Program-made: the position numbers and the translations under genes | The notes under the pieces: generated by a model | The model's input: only the letters and a program-made list of their open reading frames with translations | Told to the model about the DNA's origin: nothing | The model's database searches: none | In this document: positions 8,978 through 19,141 of the stretch, in pieces | Numbering within the stretch: the stretch's first letter is position 1 | How the letters are laid out: every line of letters begins with the position of its first letter | DNA from: Geobacter sp. DSM 9736 | GTDB taxonomy: Bacteria > Desulfobacterota > Desulfuromonadia > Geobacterales > Geobacteraceae | DNA: 64,000 nucleotides | Assembly (NCBI RefSeq): GCF_900187405.1 | Contig: NZ_LT896716.1 | Location: 2,050,001 to 2,114,000, forward strand | Direction: 5' to 3'

Positions 8978-9763
8978 ATGAATGAAAATACAAATTTCTA
9001 CCGGCTAGTTGAAATAATGAGACTTCTCCGAAGTCCCGGTGGATGCCCTTGGGATGCAGAGCAAACTCACGAGAGCCTTAAAAGGTATCTTGTCGAAGAA
9101 ACTTACGAGGTGATTGAAGCGATAGATTCAGGCAATCCAGAGCAACTTAAGGAGGAGCTGGGTGACCTGATGCTTCAGCCTGTGTTTCATGCTGCCATCG
9201 CTGCAGAAAAGGACATTTTTACGATCGAGGATGTAATCGAGACAATCTGCGAAAAGCTCATTCGGCGCCACCCACACGTATTCGGTGATCTTAAGATTGG
9301 AAGCAGCGCCGCTCAGATAGAAAACTGGGAGAGGATAAAAGAAGCAGAAAAAGGAGGAGAAAAAAGGTCTGCCCTTTCAGGAGTTCCTCCCGGCCTCCCT
9401 GCCCTGCTGAAAGCGCAAAAGATATCAGAAAAAGCGGCACGTGCTGGCTTTGACTGGGATGAAACAGATCAGGTCATTGCCAAAGTACACGAGGAGCTAC
9501 ATGAGTTGATGGAAGCAATTTCTCAAGCGGACCATTCCATGATCGAGGCAGAACTGGGCGATCTTCTATTCGCAGTCGTAAATCTTGGAAGATTCCTTTC
9601 ACTCGACCCGGAAAGTGCGTTAACGAGTACAATCAGCCGCTTCGTGCGGCGTTTTTCCTATATAGAGCAAATGCTTGAGACACGGGGCATCGACCTGAAA
9701 GAAGCATCCCTTGAAGAGATGGAGATTCTCTGGGTGGAAGCGAAGCTGGCAGAGAAAGGCTGA
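8978..9763 (+). CDS. mazG: nucleoside triphosphate pyrophosphohydrolase MazG
   Basis: House-cleaning NTP pyrophosphatase of the two-domain MazG type (261 aa). Two helical metal-binding repeats are visible: GGCPWDAEQTHESLKRYLVE with EETYEVIEAID and KEELGDLM, and a second EELHELMEA with EAELGDLLFAVVN. The conserved Glu/Asp residues of both are present. The start at ATG 8978 is chosen because GGAG lies 6 nt upstream; the earlier ATG at 8966 has no ribosome site. It probably forms an operon with tgt. Confidence 0.93.
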   Translation: MNENTNFYRLVEIMRLLRSPGGCPWDAEQTHESLKRYLVEETYEVIEAIDSGNPEQLKEELGDLMLQPVFHAAIAAEKDIFTIEDVIETICEKLIRRHPHVFGDLKIGSSAAQIENWERIKEAEKGGEKRSALSGVPPGLPALLKAQKISEKAARAGFDWDETDQVIAKVHEELHELMEAISQADHSMIEAELGDLLFAVVNLGRFLSLDPESALTSTISRFVRRFSYIEQMLETRGIDLKEASLEEMEILWVEAKLAEKG

Positions 9764-9808
9764 TGATCTATAGCGTCATCATCGCGCAAGACTCCATTTT
9801 AAAGCCCA

Positions 9809-9845
9809 TAATAAAAGAGGCTCTATCCGTATGAATAGAGCCTCT
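9809..9845 (-). terminator. terminator of the ribosomal alpha operon
   Basis: An 11-bp stem (AGAGGCTCTAT / ATAGAGCCTCT, 9816-9826 with 9835-9845) is followed on the minus strand by TTTTATTAT. It lies downstream of rplQ and between the convergent mazG and rplQ. On the plus strand the stem lacks a T tract, so it may serve mazG only weakly. Confidence 0.8.
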
Positions 9846-9866
9846 AACTGCGGGAAGCCAAGCAGG

Positions 9867-10421
9867 TTAATCCGCTTTAGCCTCACATTGCTCTTCAGCT
9901 TCTACAACTTTGGACACAACCTCGGGCGCCTCCGCTGTAGCCAAATCGGCGTTAGCCACAGGCTCTGCAGAAGCAACGGCAGCTTTGGCCACAGTCTCAG
10001 CTTTTTGCGTCTTGGCAGATGAAGCTTTCTTCGGCACTGGTTTTTTAGCCAGCTTTTTTTCTACCTGCTCTTCGACAAGCTCAATGATTGACAGTGGAGC
10101 GTTATCCCCCGGGCGTATGCCCAGTTTTATAATACGGGTGTATCCTCCCGGACGCTCCTTGTAACGCGGCGCAATAGTGGTAAAAAGCTTGGTGACAACT
10201 TTTTTGTCGCGGATGTAGGATGCAGCCTGGCGCATAGCGTGGAGATCCCCACGCTTCCCTAGAGTGATCATCTTTTCGGCTATTGAACGCAGCTCCTTTG
10301 CCTTCGCATCGGTCGTCGTAATCTTCTCATGGTTGAGAAACGAAGTGACCATGTTCCTGAACATGGCAACCCTGTGACTTGTGGTTCTCCCCAACCTTCT
10401 TCCCGCTTTGTTATGTTGCAT
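9867..10421 (-). CDS. rplQ: 50S ribosomal protein L17 with long C-terminal tail
   Basis: The first about 118 residues are a normal L17 ([20 protein letters not shown], then [19 protein letters not shown]). They are followed by about 65 residues rich in Ala, Lys, Glu and Val ([20 protein letters not shown], then [15 protein letters not shown]) that bacterial L17 usually lacks. The tail is low-complexity and probably unstructured. It is the last gene of the S10-spc-alpha block. Confidence 0.95.
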   Translation of the reverse strand: MQHNKAGRRLGRTTSHRVAMFRNMVTSFLNHEKITTTDAKAKELRSIAEKMITLGKRGDLHAMRQAASYIRDKKVVTKLFTTIAPRYKERPGGYTRIIKLGIRPGDNAPLSIIELVEEQVEKKLAKKPVPKKASSAKTQKAETVAKAAVASAEPVANADLATAEAPEVVSKVVEAEEQCEAKAD

Positions 10422-10453
10422 GACCCCTGGTTCCTTTCTTCAGCCCTAGCGGA

Positions 10454-11476
10454 TTATTCTTCTTCCTTGCGCTCACCGCGAATCCTGCGCATAATCTCGG
10501 GATCCGGGAAACCTTCCAGCTTCATCCCGAGAGAAAGGCCCATTTCGCCAAGGATATCTTTGATTTCGTTGAGTGACTTTCTGCCGAAATTTTGTGTCTT
10601 CAGCATTTCAGCTTCGGTGCGCGAAACCAACTCACCGATTAATTTAATGCCTGCGTTCTTGAGGCAGTTGGCAGATCGAACTGACAATTCCAATTCATCA
10701 ACAGAACGGTAGAGATTCTCATTGAATTTTTCCCGTTCCTCTTCCGGCTCCGCCTCTTCGACCAGCTCGGTCTCCTCATCAAAGTTGATGAAGATTGTTA
10801 GCTGCTCTTTGAGAATTTTGGCCCCATAGGCAACAGCATCCTCCGGCCGGACGCTGCCGTCGGTCCAGACCTCCAGCGTCAGCTTGTCGTAGTCGGTTAT
10901 CTGTCCCACACGAGCATTAGCCACGACGAAATTGACTTTGTGGATTGGAGAGAAAATAGAATCTATCGGGATAGTACCAACCGGAGCTTTCTCGTCGCGG
11001 TTACGGTCTGCAGGCACATACCCTTTCCCCATCTTCACGACCATCTCTACCTCAAGGTTGGCATCCTTGGAACATGTGGCTATATGATGATCGGGATTTA
11101 GTATCTCTACATTTGGGTCCGTGAGTATATCTCCAGCTTTGATAACTCCCTCACCACGATGAACTATCCTGATGATGCGCGGATCATTACCGTGCATCTT
11201 AAGCCGAACGCCTTTCAAATTAAGGATGATATCAGTTACATCCTCAGTTACTCCAGGGATGGCAGAGAATTCATGCAGCACGCCCTTTATTTTAACGGAA
11301 GTAATGGCAGCACCCTGCAAAGACGAAAGAAGAACCCTACGAAGGGAATTCCCCAGTGTAGTGCCAAATCCCCTTTCGAAAGGTTCAGCGAAAAACTTGC
11401 CGTACGTATCCGTTAACGATTCCGTCTCAGCCTGAAGTTTTTTGGGTCTGATCAGGTCGCGCCAGTTTTTATACAT
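10454..11476 (-). CDS. rpoA: DNA-directed RNA polymerase subunit alpha
   Basis: The 340-aa protein carries both standard parts. The N-terminal dimerisation domain includes [20 protein letters not shown]. The C-terminal domain includes [14 protein letters not shown] and [20 protein letters not shown], which contacts UP elements and activators. The linker is acidic ([15 protein letters not shown]). Its place between rpsD and rplQ is the standard alpha-operon order. Confidence 0.98.
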   Translation of the reverse strand: MYKNWRDLIRPKKLQAETESLTDTYGKFFAEPFERGFGTTLGNSLRRVLLSSLQGAAITSVKIKGVLHEFSAIPGVTEDVTDIILNLKGVRLKMHGNDPRIIRIVHRGEGVIKAGDILTDPNVEILNPDHHIATCSKDANLEVEMVVKMGKGYVPADRNRDEKAPVGTIPIDSIFSPIHKVNFVVANARVGQITDYDKLTLEVWTDGSVRPEDAVAYGAKILKEQLTIFINFDEETELVEEAEPEEEREKFNENLYRSVDELELSVRSANCLKNAGIKLIGELVSRTEAEMLKTQNFGRKSLNEIKDILGEMGLSLGMKLEGFPDPEIMRRIRGERKEEE

Positions 11477-11508
11477 GTATTTCCTCCCTCAGGGGGTGTT
11501 GTCATCTG

Positions 11509-12135
11509 TTACTTCGAGTAGAGTTCGACGATAAGCTGCTCCTGAATCGGCATGGTGATATCTTCCCTTACCGGAAGCGCTTTGATGGAACCCCGATATG
11601 CGTCCTTTTGCAGCTCAAGCCACTGGGGAACGCCACGACGAACAACCCCTTCCAAGGACTCATTGATGGCAACAATTTTGCGACTTTTTTCCCGCAGCTC
11701 AACAACATCACCTGGACGCACGAGCATCGAAGGAATGGTGGCCTTTCTACCATTGAGGGTGAAATGACCGTGCTTCACTAGTTGGCGGGCTTCAGCGCGA
11801 GACGATGCAAAGCCGAGTCTGTAAACAATATTATCCATGCGGCGTTCAAGTAGAGACAGCAGATTCTCGCCGGTGACACCTTTCATGCGATCAGCTTCAG
11901 CAAAGTACCCGCGGAACTGCTTCTCAAGAATCCCATAGATCCGACGCACCTTCTGCTTCTCACGAAGCTGAACGCCATAATCGGTAACCTTAGCCCGTCC
12001 CTGTCCATGCTGCCCGGGGGCGTAGTTTCTACGCTTGATGGCACATTTGTCGGTGTAGCAACGCTCACCCTTCAGGAACAACTCCATGTTCTGCCTCCTG
12101 CACAACCTGCAGGAAGGTCCTGTATATTTAGCCAA
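11509..12135 (-). CDS. rpsD: 30S ribosomal protein S4 (zinc-binding form)
   Basis: The 208-aa primary 16S rRNA-binding protein has an intact N-terminal zinc knuckle (Cys9, 12, 26, 31), so it is the 'C+' form. The S4 RNA-binding domain follows (about residues 98-160: [20 protein letters not shown]). In many bacteria S4 also represses its own operon by binding the mRNA. I did not identify that site here. Confidence 0.97.
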   Translation of the reverse strand: MAKYTGPSCRLCRRQNMELFLKGERCYTDKCAIKRRNYAPGQHGQGRAKVTDYGVQLREKQKVRRIYGILEKQFRGYFAEADRMKGVTGENLLSLLERRMDNIVYRLGFASSRAEARQLVKHGHFTLNGRKATIPSMLVRPGDVVELREKSRKIVAINESLEGVVRRGVPQWLELQKDAYRGSIKALPVREDITMPIQEQLIVELYSK

Positions 12136-12167
12136 TTACGACCTCCTTTACTCTATGTTCCAGGGAA

Positions 12168-12563
12168 TCAGACTCTTCTACGTTTTGGCGGACGGCAGCC
12201 GTTATGAGGGATAGGGGTAACGTCGCGGATAAATGTCACGTTGAACCCTGCTGCCTGTAATGCCCGCAACGCGGATTCACGACCAGACCCTGGCCCCTTT
12301 ACGTAGACCTCAACACTGCGCATTCCATGCTCCTGGGCCTTTTTGGCACAGTCCTCGGCGGCAATCTGAGCGGCAAAGGGAGTACTCTTCCGAGAACCTT
12401 TGAATCCCTTACATCCGGAGGACGACCACGCAACGACGTTTCCGACGGGGTCGGTAATAGTGATCATCGTATTGTTGAAGGTAGCCTGAATATGCGCCAC
12501 ACCGGTGGGAATGTTTTTGCGCTCTTTTTTCTTTTTAACGATCTTCTTAGCCGGACTTGCCAT
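12168..12563 (-). CDS. rpsK: 30S ribosomal protein S11
   Basis: A 131-aa platform protein with the family stretches [18 protein letters not shown] and [17 protein letters not shown] at the C-terminus. The Lys-rich N-terminus ([12 protein letters not shown]) is usual. It lies between rpsM and rpsD in standard order. Confidence 0.98.
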   Translation of the reverse strand: MASPAKKIVKKKKERKNIPTGVAHIQATFNNTMITITDPVGNVVAWSSSGCKGFKGSRKSTPFAAQIAAEDCAKKAQEHGMRSVEVYVKGPGSGRESALRALQAAGFNVTFIRDVTPIPHNGCRPPKRRRV

Positions 12564-12585
12564 TATTCCTCCAGGTTTCTATAAA

Positions 12586-12954
12586 CTATTTCTTTTTACC
12601 AGCCACTGTGCGGGCCGGCCCTTTTCTGGTCCGCGCGTTGGTTTTGGTTCTCTGTCCACGTACAGGCAGACCTTTGCGATGCCGCAAACCACGATAACAA
12701 CCAAGGTCCATAAGACGCTTGATATTCATCGAAATATCCCTGCGCAGGTCACCTTCAACCTTATGATTTTTATCGATGTTGTCACGAATACGCGCAACTT
12801 CGGCCTCTGTCAAATTGTCGGTCCTCGTATTATGATCGATCCCACATTCCGCAAGTATTTTCTGGGAGGTGGATCTACCAATCCCGAAGATGTAGGTAAG
12901 CGCTATCTCAACCCGCTTATTCCTTGGTAAGTCTATGCCAGCGATGCGTGCCAA
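12586..12954 (-). CDS. rpsM: 30S ribosomal protein S13
   Basis: A 122-aa head protein: [20 protein letters not shown] at the start, [20 protein letters not shown] near the end, and the basic tail that contacts P-site tRNA. It follows rpmJ, as in other bacteria. Confidence 0.98.
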   Translation of the reverse strand: MARIAGIDLPRNKRVEIALTYIFGIGRSTSQKILAECGIDHNTRTDNLTEAEVARIRDNIDKNHKVEGDLRRDISMNIKRLMDLGCYRGLRHRKGLPVRGQRTKTNARTRKGPARTVAGKKK

Positions 12955-12978
12955 TGCCGTTCCTCCTGATGGTTGCTA

Positions 12979-13092
12979 TTAACCTTGTCTCTGACTGTGT
13001 TTCGGAGTGTCGCAGATAACCCGCACGACGCCCTTGCGCTTGATGATCTTACATTTGACGCAAATCTTTTTGACTGATGCTCGTACCTTCAT
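12979..13092 (-). CDS. rpmJ: 50S ribosomal protein L36 (zinc form)
   Basis: A 37-aa protein: [20 protein letters not shown] followed by [17 protein letters not shown]. The zinc ligands Cys11, Cys14, Cys27 and His32 are all present. ATG is at 13092 and TAA at 12979-12981. It lies directly between map and rpsM. infA, which often sits here, is absent: only 22 nt separate rpmJ from map. Confidence 0.96.
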   Translation of the reverse strand: MKVRASVKKICVKCKIIKRKGVVRVICDTPKHSQRQG

Positions 13093-13114
13093 GACTCCCT
13101 CTCAATCCGAATAT

Positions 13115-13861
13115 TTACAATTTCGTGAGTATCTCTGGTCCGTGCTCAGTCACGGCGACAGTATGCTCGAAATGCGCAGACAACCCACCATCACACGTAA
13201 CAGCTGTCCACCCATCATCTAAAACCTTCACTTCAGAACCTTTCTCGTTAATCATAGGCTCTATCGCGAAGACCATACCAGGTTTCAGGCGAACGCCTTT
13301 TCCAGGAAGACCAAAATTAGGAATTTGCGGGCTCTCATGCAGCTCCTTCCCAATCCCGTGCCCGACAAAATCTCGAACCACAGAGAAGCCATGCGCCTCG
13401 ACATAACTCTGGACGGCGTAGGATATATCGGACAGACGGTTGCCGGGTTTTGCAGCGGCTACAGCGGCGTCCAGAGACTCCTCTGTCACCTTCATGAGGA
13501 GCGTAGCCTTTTCGGTAACGTTTCCTATCGGCAATGTGATTGCCGCATCACCGTAAAAACCGTCAAAAACGACACCGAAATCTATACTCAGAATATCTCC
13601 GGAAGCCAGCAAATGATTGTTTGGCATCCCGTGAACCACTTGATCGTTTAAGGAGCAGCAAAGAGCAAAAGGATACCCACTGTACCCCTTAAAGGCAGGA
13701 ATCGCCTTATGGCGCCTCGCCTCCCGCTCGGCCAGATCATTAAGCTCAAGTGTACTTATGCCAGGTTTTGCCTTTTCCCTGAGGACCTGAAGGGTCTCAG
13801 CAACTATTCTACACGGAATTTTCATCCTCTTAATCTCATCCGGAGATTTAAGAATGATCAC
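13115..13861 (-). CDS. map: methionine aminopeptidase, type I
   Basis: Removes N-terminal methionine co-translationally. The 248-aa protein shows the five metal ligands of the pita-bread fold in context: DFGVVFDGFYGDAAIT (two Asp), GHGIGKELHE (His), MVFAIEPMIN (Glu) and FEHTVAVTEHGPEIL (Glu). There is no N-terminal extension, so it is the minimal class. It overlaps adk by 4 nt (ATGA), indicating coupled translation. Confidence 0.97.
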   Translation of the reverse strand: MIILKSPDEIKRMKIPCRIVAETLQVLREKAKPGISTLELNDLAEREARRHKAIPAFKGYSGYPFALCCSLNDQVVHGMPNNHLLASGDILSIDFGVVFDGFYGDAAITLPIGNVTEKATLLMKVTEESLDAAVAAAKPGNRLSDISYAVQSYVEAHGFSVVRDFVGHGIGKELHESPQIPNFGLPGKGVRLKPGMVFAIEPMINEKGSEVKVLDDGWTAVTCDGGLSAHFEHTVAVTEHGPEILTKL

Positions 13862-14520
13862 GTGTTGCGCCCCTTGCCCTCTACTATACCCACAATCTCG
13901 CTTTGTATATCTTCTATTGAGCCCGTTCCCTGTACATTGCGCAGAAGGGACTCCTGACCGTAATAGGTTATAAGGGGTGCCGTCTGCTCCTCATACACCT
14001 CAAGCCTCTTACGTATTGTCTCTTCACGGTCGTCATCCCGCTGATAAAGCTCCCCTCCGCACTCGCCGCAACGATCGGGAACCTCAGGAGGATCGAAAGC
14101 TATATGGTACCCTTTCCCACAGGAACGACAGGTTCTTCTTCCAGTAATGCGGGAAAGCAGTTCCTCCTTATCTACAGATATTGAAATGACATGCTCGATG
14201 CTTTTCCCGGTCCGAAGAAGCACCTGCTTAAGCGCATCTGCTTGCTCAACGTTCCGAGGAAACCCGTCAAGTATAAATCCGCTAGAACAGTCCGGCTTAA
14301 CGAGTCGCTCTTCAACAATGCCTATAACAACACTATCGGGGACCAGCGCGCCTTCGTCCATAAACTTTTTCGCTTGGATGCCCATAGGAGTTTGTTCTTT
14401 TACAGCGGCGCGCAGAATATCACCGGTAGATATCTGCGGAATCCCAAACCTCTTCGTCAGAATTTTAGCCTGGGTTCCCTTCCCTGCACCAGGAGGACCA
14501 AGAAGAATGCAGTTACACAC
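13858..14520 (-). CDS. adk: adenylate kinase, zinc-LID type
   Basis: Converts ATP + AMP to 2 ADP. The 220-aa enzyme has P-loop GPPGAGKGT (8-16), AMP-binding stretch DGFPRN (85-90) and a long LID domain carrying four cysteines (131, 134, 151, 154) that would bind structural zinc. It overlaps map by 4 nt and secY by 1 nt. Confidence 0.97.
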   Translation of the reverse strand: MCNCILLGPPGAGKGTQAKILTKRFGIPQISTGDILRAAVKEQTPMGIQAKKFMDEGALVPDSVVIGIVEERLVKPDCSSGFILDGFPRNVEQADALKQVLLRTGKSIEHVISISVDKEELLSRITGRRTCRSCGKGYHIAFDPPEVPDRCGECGGELYQRDDDREETIRKRLEVYEEQTAPLITYYGQESLLRNVQGTGSIEDIQSEIVGIVEGKGRNT

Positions 14521-15827
14521 TAACGCCTCCCCTTGATCTTCACGCCCTTCATAAACCCTTCATAACTACGAGTTATGAGGTGCGACTCAATCTGCGCAAC
14601 CGTGTCCATCCCTACGCCTACAGCAATAAGGAGTGCAGTGCCACCGAAATAGAAGGGAAGATTGAACTTCCCAATTAAAATAGACGGCAGAACACACACC
14701 ACCGATATGTAAATTGCGCCTGCAAAGGTTAACTTCGTCAAGACCCTATCAAGAAAATCCGAGGTTTCCTTGCCAGGGCGGATGCCTGGTATATAGCCAC
14801 CATGCTTCTTCACATTTTCAGCTACGTCTACTGGATTAAAAGTTACAGCCGTGTAGAAGTAGCAGAAAAACACGATGAAGGCAACATAAAAAACATTGTA
14901 CAGCCACGCACCAGGCGTCAAGCTCTTAGCTGCTGTCTGTACCCATGGAATGTTAATAAAATTTCCAATCGTGGCCGGAAAAGCGATGATCGAAGACGCA
15001 AAAATAGGAGGGATTACCCCCGCCATATTGACCTTCAGGGGCAGATGAGAAGTTTGAGCCCCGTAAGTTTTTAAACCTACAACACGCTTAGCGTAATGTA
15101 TGGGAAGACGGCGCTGCCCACGCTCTACGAAAACTATACCTGCTACGACTGCAAACATTAGTGCCAATACGAAGAGAAGTACAAACAATGAGAGTTGCCC
15201 CGCCGAGAGAAGGCGGAAGCTGTTTCCTATAGCTGTCGGGATCCGCGCGACAATACCCGCAAAAATTATAAGGGAAATCCCGTTGCCGATACCCTTTTCG
15301 GACATCTGCTCGCCAAGCCACATGATGAATGCAGTTCCGGCAGTGAGCGTGATTACAGTCATGAGACGGAATCCCCACCCCGGATTCGGAACAACCAGCT
15401 CGCCAGCAGGGCCCCGCATGCTTTCCAGGCCAATACTGATCCCAAGCGCCTGCACAACACTAAGGACCACTGTGCCATATCTGGTGTACTGAATGATCTT
15501 CTTTCTACCACTCTCACCTTCCTTTGACAGCTTCTCAATCGCAGGGACAACAACGGTAAGAAGCTGGAAGATGATAGAAGAAGAGATGTAGGGCATAATT
15601 CCAAGCGCAAAAACGGTCAGCCGTTCAAGTGCACCGCCTGAGAACATGTCGAACAAACCGAGCAGGGTGCCCTGTGCCTGTTTGAAAAAATGGGCGAGCG
15701 CCTGTCCGTCAATGCCTGGTGTAGGTATATGACATCCTATCCTATACACTGCCAGCATGCTCAGCGAAAACAGGACCCGTTTTTTCAGCTCGGGAATCTT
15801 GACGATGTTCTGGAAGGCTTCGAGCAA
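14520..15827 (-). CDS. secY: preprotein translocase subunit SecY
   Basis: The 435-aa channel subunit of the Sec translocon has about ten hydrophobic helices and the family stretches GIMPYISSSIIFQLLTVVVP and IPGIRPGKETSDFLDRVLTK (cytoplasmic loop that contacts SecA and ribosomes). It sits between rplO and adk, the standard spc-operon position. The start codon is only one base from the rplO stop. Confidence 0.98.
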   Translation of the reverse strand: MLEAFQNIVKIPELKKRVLFSLSMLAVYRIGCHIPTPGIDGQALAHFFKQAQGTLLGLFDMFSGGALERLTVFALGIMPYISSSIIFQLLTVVVPAIEKLSKEGESGRKKIIQYTRYGTVVLSVVQALGISIGLESMRGPAGELVVPNPGWGFRLMTVITLTAGTAFIMWLGEQMSEKGIGNGISLIIFAGIVARIPTAIGNSFRLLSAGQLSLFVLLFVLALMFAVVAGIVFVERGQRRLPIHYAKRVVGLKTYGAQTSHLPLKVNMAGVIPPIFASSIIAFPATIGNFINIPWVQTAAKSLTPGAWLYNVFYVAFIVFFCYFYTAVTFNPVDVAENVKKHGGYIPGIRPGKETSDFLDRVLTKLTFAGAIYISVVCVLPSILIGKFNLPFYFGGTALLIAVGVGMDTVAQIESHLITRSYEGFMKGVKIKGRR

Positions 15828-15828
15828 A

Positions 15829-16269
15829 CTATATCTCCTCGACGGTTCCGCCTGCGGCAGCTATCTTCTCACGGGCGGTGGCGCTGAACTTGTGAGCCTT
15901 GACTGTAAGTGCCTTAGTAAGTTCCCCTTTGGCTAGCACCTTGATTCCGTCACCGATCCTCTTTATGAGGCCGGCTTCTATGAGTGCCCCGGCATCTATC
16001 TTGCTGCCGCTCTCGAAAATGTCCAGTTGCCCCAAGTTAACGAGCGAATATTCCTTGCGGGCCAGTGGATTGAAGCCCCTTTTCGGAAGACGGCGCTGCA
16101 TGGGCATTTGACCACCCTCGAACCCAGGCTTGACGCTGCCGCCGCTACGGGCTTTTTGTCCCTTATGACCCTTTGTAGCAGTCTTGCCGTGACCGGAACC
16201 AGTACCCCTGCCGATGCGTTTTCTGTTTTTAGATGCTCCTGCTGCCGGTTTAATGCTGTTGAGTTCCAT
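15829..16269 (-). CDS. rplO: 50S ribosomal protein L15
   Basis: 146 aa. The Gly/Arg/Lys-rich N-terminal tail ([35 protein letters not shown]) threads into 23S rRNA. The C-terminal domain ends [16 protein letters not shown]. The order is rpmD-rplO-secY. Confidence 0.98.
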   Translation of the reverse strand: MELNSIKPAAGASKNRKRIGRGTGSGHGKTATKGHKGQKARSGGSVKPGFEGGQMPMQRRLPKRGFNPLARKEYSLVNLGQLDIFESGSKIDAGALIEAGLIKRIGDGIKVLAKGELTKALTVKAHKFSATAREKIAAAGGTVEEI

Positions 16270-16289
16270 TTATTTGCACCTCAAGGGGA

Positions 16290-16466
16290 TTACTCTTCGA
16301 TTTTGACCAGGTGAGATACCTTCCTGATCATTCCGCGAATCTCAGGGGTATCCTGTAATACCACTATTTTATTGAGCTTGTTGAGCCCCATGCCATTGAG
16401 GACCGCCTTCTGCTTGGGCGGTTTCCCGATGTGGCTTTTGATCAGTTTTATCTTGAATTCTGCCAT
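16290..16466 (-). CDS. rpmD: 50S ribosomal protein L30
   Basis: A 58-aa protein, MAEFKIKLIKSHIGKPPKQK onward to VSHLVKIEE, read from ATG 16466 to TAA 16290-16292. It has the typical L30 core (KSHIG near the start, LNKLNKIVVLQDTPEIRGMI later). It fits exactly between rpsE and rplO. Confidence 0.96.
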   Translation of the reverse strand: MAEFKIKLIKSHIGKPPKQKAVLNGMGLNKLNKIVVLQDTPEIRGMIRKVSHLVKIEE

Positions 16467-16496
16467 TACCCGTTACTCCTTCGCATGATTCTTAAA

Positions 16497-16985
16497 TTAC
16501 TCAGCCATGCCCCGACGAGCCATAATCTCTTCCGGACTCCTCAAGCTCTTCAGACCGGCGAAAGCTGCTTTAACAACGTTATGGGGATTGTTCGACCCGA
16601 GACATTTGGCCAGAATATTATTTACGCCTGCTGATTCAAATACAGCACGCGCTGCCCCGCCGGCAATGACACCTGTACCTGCAGAGGCCGGCATCATAAG
16701 AACCTTGCCTGCTCCAAAGTGCCCTTCGATCTCGTAGGGAATAGTGTGTCCTTCGACGATAGGAACCTTGATAAGATTCTTCTTCGCCTGCTCCACCCCT
16801 TTCCTGATAGCCTCAGGGACTTCGTTAGCCTTGCCTAGTCCATAACCTACATGGCCATTACCGTCACCTACCACAACAAGAGCGGAGAAGCTGAAGCGAC
16901 GCCCCCCTTTAACGACCTTGGCGACACGATTTATATGGACGACGCGGTCCGTCAGATTAAGTTCGCTGGGATTGATCTTAAGCAA
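16497..16985 (-). CDS. rpsE: 30S ribosomal protein S5
   Basis: A 162-aa protein containing the double-stranded-RNA-binding-like N-terminal fold ([20 protein letters not shown]) and the C-terminal domain ([20 protein letters not shown]). Spectinomycin-contact loop residues look unaltered (GGRRFSF). Confidence 0.98.
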   Translation of the reverse strand: MLKINPSELNLTDRVVHINRVAKVVKGGRRFSFSALVVVGDGNGHVGYGLGKANEVPEAIRKGVEQAKKNLIKVPIVEGHTIPYEIEGHFGAGKVLMMPASAGTGVIAGGAARAVFESAGVNNILAKCLGSNNPHNVVKAAFAGLKSLRSPEEIMARRGMAE

Positions 16986-17003
16986 TTATCGCCTCCTTGT
17001 ATC

Positions 17004-17372
17004 CTAAAAGGATAACCCTTTCTCTCGTGCGGCCTCGGCCAATGCTTTAACTCTGCCGTGGTACAGGAAGCCGTTCCTGTCGAAAACCACCGACTTAATG
17101 TCCTTGCCTAGGGCGCGCTCTGCTATGACAGCACCTACCTTGCGTGCCGCCTCAATATTGCCGGTGTACTTCAGACCGGAAGTGACTTCCTCGATAAGAG
17201 TCGATGCGGCAACGAGGGTAGCACCGGTAGTGTCATCCACAAGCTGGGCATAAATATGCCGCGCACTCTTGAAGACATTGAGCCGCGGACGATCGGATGT
17301 TCCGCGGATCTTTTTCCGGACCCTGACCTGTCGCTTGATACGGGCAGATTGTTTTTTTGCGAGAGAACTCAA
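17004..17372 (-). CDS. rplR: 50S ribosomal protein L18
   Basis: A 122-aa 5S rRNA-binding protein. The basic N-terminus and [20 protein letters not shown] are followed by [20 protein letters not shown] at the C-terminus. Confidence 0.98.
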   Translation of the reverse strand: MSSLAKKQSARIKRQVRVRKKIRGTSDRPRLNVFKSARHIYAQLVDDTTGATLVAASTLIEEVTSGLKYTGNIEAARKVGAVIAERALGKDIKSVVFDRNGFLYHGRVKALAEAAREKGLSF

Positions 17373-17392
17373 TGTGCTTCTCCTTGCCTTAC

Positions 17393-17932
17393 CTATTTTT
17401 TACCGGTCTTTCCGGCTTTCCTCAGGATGGTTTCAGTGGCGTACTTAATACCCTTGCCCTTGTAGGGCTCGGGACCGCGGAAGGATCTGATTTTGGCAGC
17501 GGTTTGACCAACAAGCTCCTTATCAATGCCTTTAACCAGGATCTTGGTCATCTTATCAACTTCCACGCTGATCCCTTTAGGAAGCGGGAAGTTGATCGGA
17601 TGTGAATACCCGAGGCTCAGATTAAGGACATCTCCCTTGGCTTCTGCACGGTACCCGACGCCATTGATTTCAAGAGCGGTCTCGAAACCTTTGGTTACTC
17701 CGACAATCATGTTATTGATCAGCGTCCTGGTTAGGCCATGAGCAGACCGCGATTGAATGTCGTTGCTGTTTCGCGTGACCTGAACGGAGCTATCGGAAAT
17801 CTCGATGGCTACACAATCCATAACCTTGCGGGAAAGACTGCCTTTAGGACCTTCGACCTTAAACACCGAATCGTTGAATGCTATTTTAACCCCCTTGGGA
17901 ACTTCAATGGGGCGTTTGCCGATCCTGGACAT
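17393..17932 (-). CDS. rplF: 50S ribosomal protein L6
   Basis: A 179-aa protein starting [19 protein letters not shown] and ending in the conserved [13 protein letters not shown] region. The frame is open 50 codons further upstream, but those codons are the rpsH-rplF gap and the end of rpsH read in another frame. ATG 17932 gives the standard L6 length and N-terminus. Confidence 0.98.
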   Translation of the reverse strand: MSRIGKRPIEVPKGVKIAFNDSVFKVEGPKGSLSRKVMDCVAIEISDSSVQVTRNSNDIQSRSAHGLTRTLINNMIVGVTKGFETALEINGVGYRAEAKGDVLNLSLGYSHPINFPLPKGISVEVDKMTKILVKGIDKELVGQTAAKIRSFRGPEPYKGKGIKYATETILRKAGKTGKK

Positions 17933-17957
17933 GCTGTTGCTCCTTCTTCCTGTATGA

Positions 17958-18356
17958 TTACCAGACGGTGCAGATGATTTCGCCACCGACGCCGGCTTCC
18001 CGTGCTGCCTTGTCGGTAATGATCCCCTTAGAGGTCGAAAGAATCGCGACTCCCATACCGTTTTTAACACTGGGGATGGCATCGCTCTTTACATAGCGCC
18101 GCCCACCGGGCTTGCTGATCCGCTTGATCTCGGTGATGATGGAATCCTTCTCGTCGATGTACTTTAGGTAAACCCGGAGAATTCCCTGTTTCTGGTCAGC
18201 GATCACCTTATAATTCTTGATGAAACCTTCTGCTTTGAGAACTCCGGCAAGGCTTACCTTCATGTTGGACGATGGAATATCCACCTTCTGCAATTTTGCC
18301 ATAACGCCGTTTCTTATGCGGGTCAGCATATCGGCAATGGGATCAGTCATCGACAT
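17958..18356 (-). CDS. rpsH: 30S ribosomal protein S8
   Basis: A 132-aa 16S rRNA-binding protein. The N-terminus is [15 protein letters not shown] and the C-terminus is [20 protein letters not shown] followed by GGEIICTVW. In E. coli S8 is the spc-operon repressor; no site was identified here. Confidence 0.98.
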   Translation of the reverse strand: MSMTDPIADMLTRIRNGVMAKLQKVDIPSSNMKVSLAGVLKAEGFIKNYKVIADQKQGILRVYLKYIDEKDSIITEIKRISKPGGRRYVKSDAIPSVKNGMGVAILSTSKGIITDKAAREAGVGGEIICTVW

Positions 18357-18385
18357 CGATTAACTCCTCTTACGTGTACGTTTAA

Positions 18386-18571
18386 TTACCAGCTTGATTT
18401 GATAACGCCGGGAATCTGCCCGTTGGATGCGAGCTTCCTCAGACAGATCCTGCACATATCAAACTTGCGGTAATATGCCCGAGGCCTGCCGCACAAGGGG
18501 CAACGGTTATATTCACGAACCTTGAACTTACTGCCTCGCTGCGCCTTGATTATCATTGATTTCTTAGCCAC
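18386..18571 (-). CDS. rpsN: 30S ribosomal protein S14, zinc type (S14Z)
   Basis: The short 61-aa form with the zinc ribbon Cys24, 27, 40, 43 (CPLCGRP ... CRICLRK). It lies between rplE and rpsH. Confidence 0.97.
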   Translation of the reverse strand: MAKKSMIIKAQRGSKFKVREYNRCPLCGRPRAYYRKFDMCRICLRKLASNGQIPGVIKSSW

Positions 18572-18588
18572 TGATTTCCTCCAGCCGT

Positions 18589-19128
18589 TTAATTCCTGAA
18601 AGGCATTCCAAGAAGTTTAAGCAAAGCCTTACCTTCTTCATCGTTTTTGGCATTGGTAACGATGGTGATGTTCATGCCCTTGATTTTATCGATTTTGTCA
18701 TAGTTGATTTCCGGAAAGATCAACTGCTCCTTGATACCGAGCGAGTAGTTACCGGCACCATCGAACGCTTTGCCGGAAACCCCTTTAAAATCCCTGATGC
18801 GTGGAATTGCAACGTTGATCAGACGATCGAGGAACTCATACATCCGCTCCTTACGAAGGGTTACCATGCACCCGATGGGCATACCCTGACGCAGCTTGAA
18901 ACTCGCTATGGACTTTTTTGCCTTGGTAATCACGGCTTTCTGTCCGGAAATGGCAGCCAGCTCTTCAACGGCAGAGTCTAGAATCTTGACATTCTGTATA
19001 GCTTCGCCGAGCCCCATGTTTATAACAACTTTCTCCAGTCTCGGAACCTGCATTACACTCTTGTAATTGAATTCCTTCATCAACCGGGGAACCAGTTCTG
19101 TATGATAAAGCTCCTTAAGCCTAGCCAT
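18589..19128 (-). CDS. rplE: 50S ribosomal protein L5
   Basis: The 179-aa 5S rRNA-binding protein: [40 protein letters not shown] and the C-terminal [20 protein letters not shown] are family stretches. Confidence 0.98.
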   Translation of the reverse strand: MARLKELYHTELVPRLMKEFNYKSVMQVPRLEKVVINMGLGEAIQNVKILDSAVEELAAISGQKAVITKAKKSIASFKLRQGMPIGCMVTLRKERMYEFLDRLINVAIPRIRDFKGVSGKAFDGAGNYSLGIKEQLIFPEINYDKIDKIKGMNITIVTNAKNDEEGKALLKLLGMPFRN

Positions 19129-19141
19129 TTACCCCTCCATC

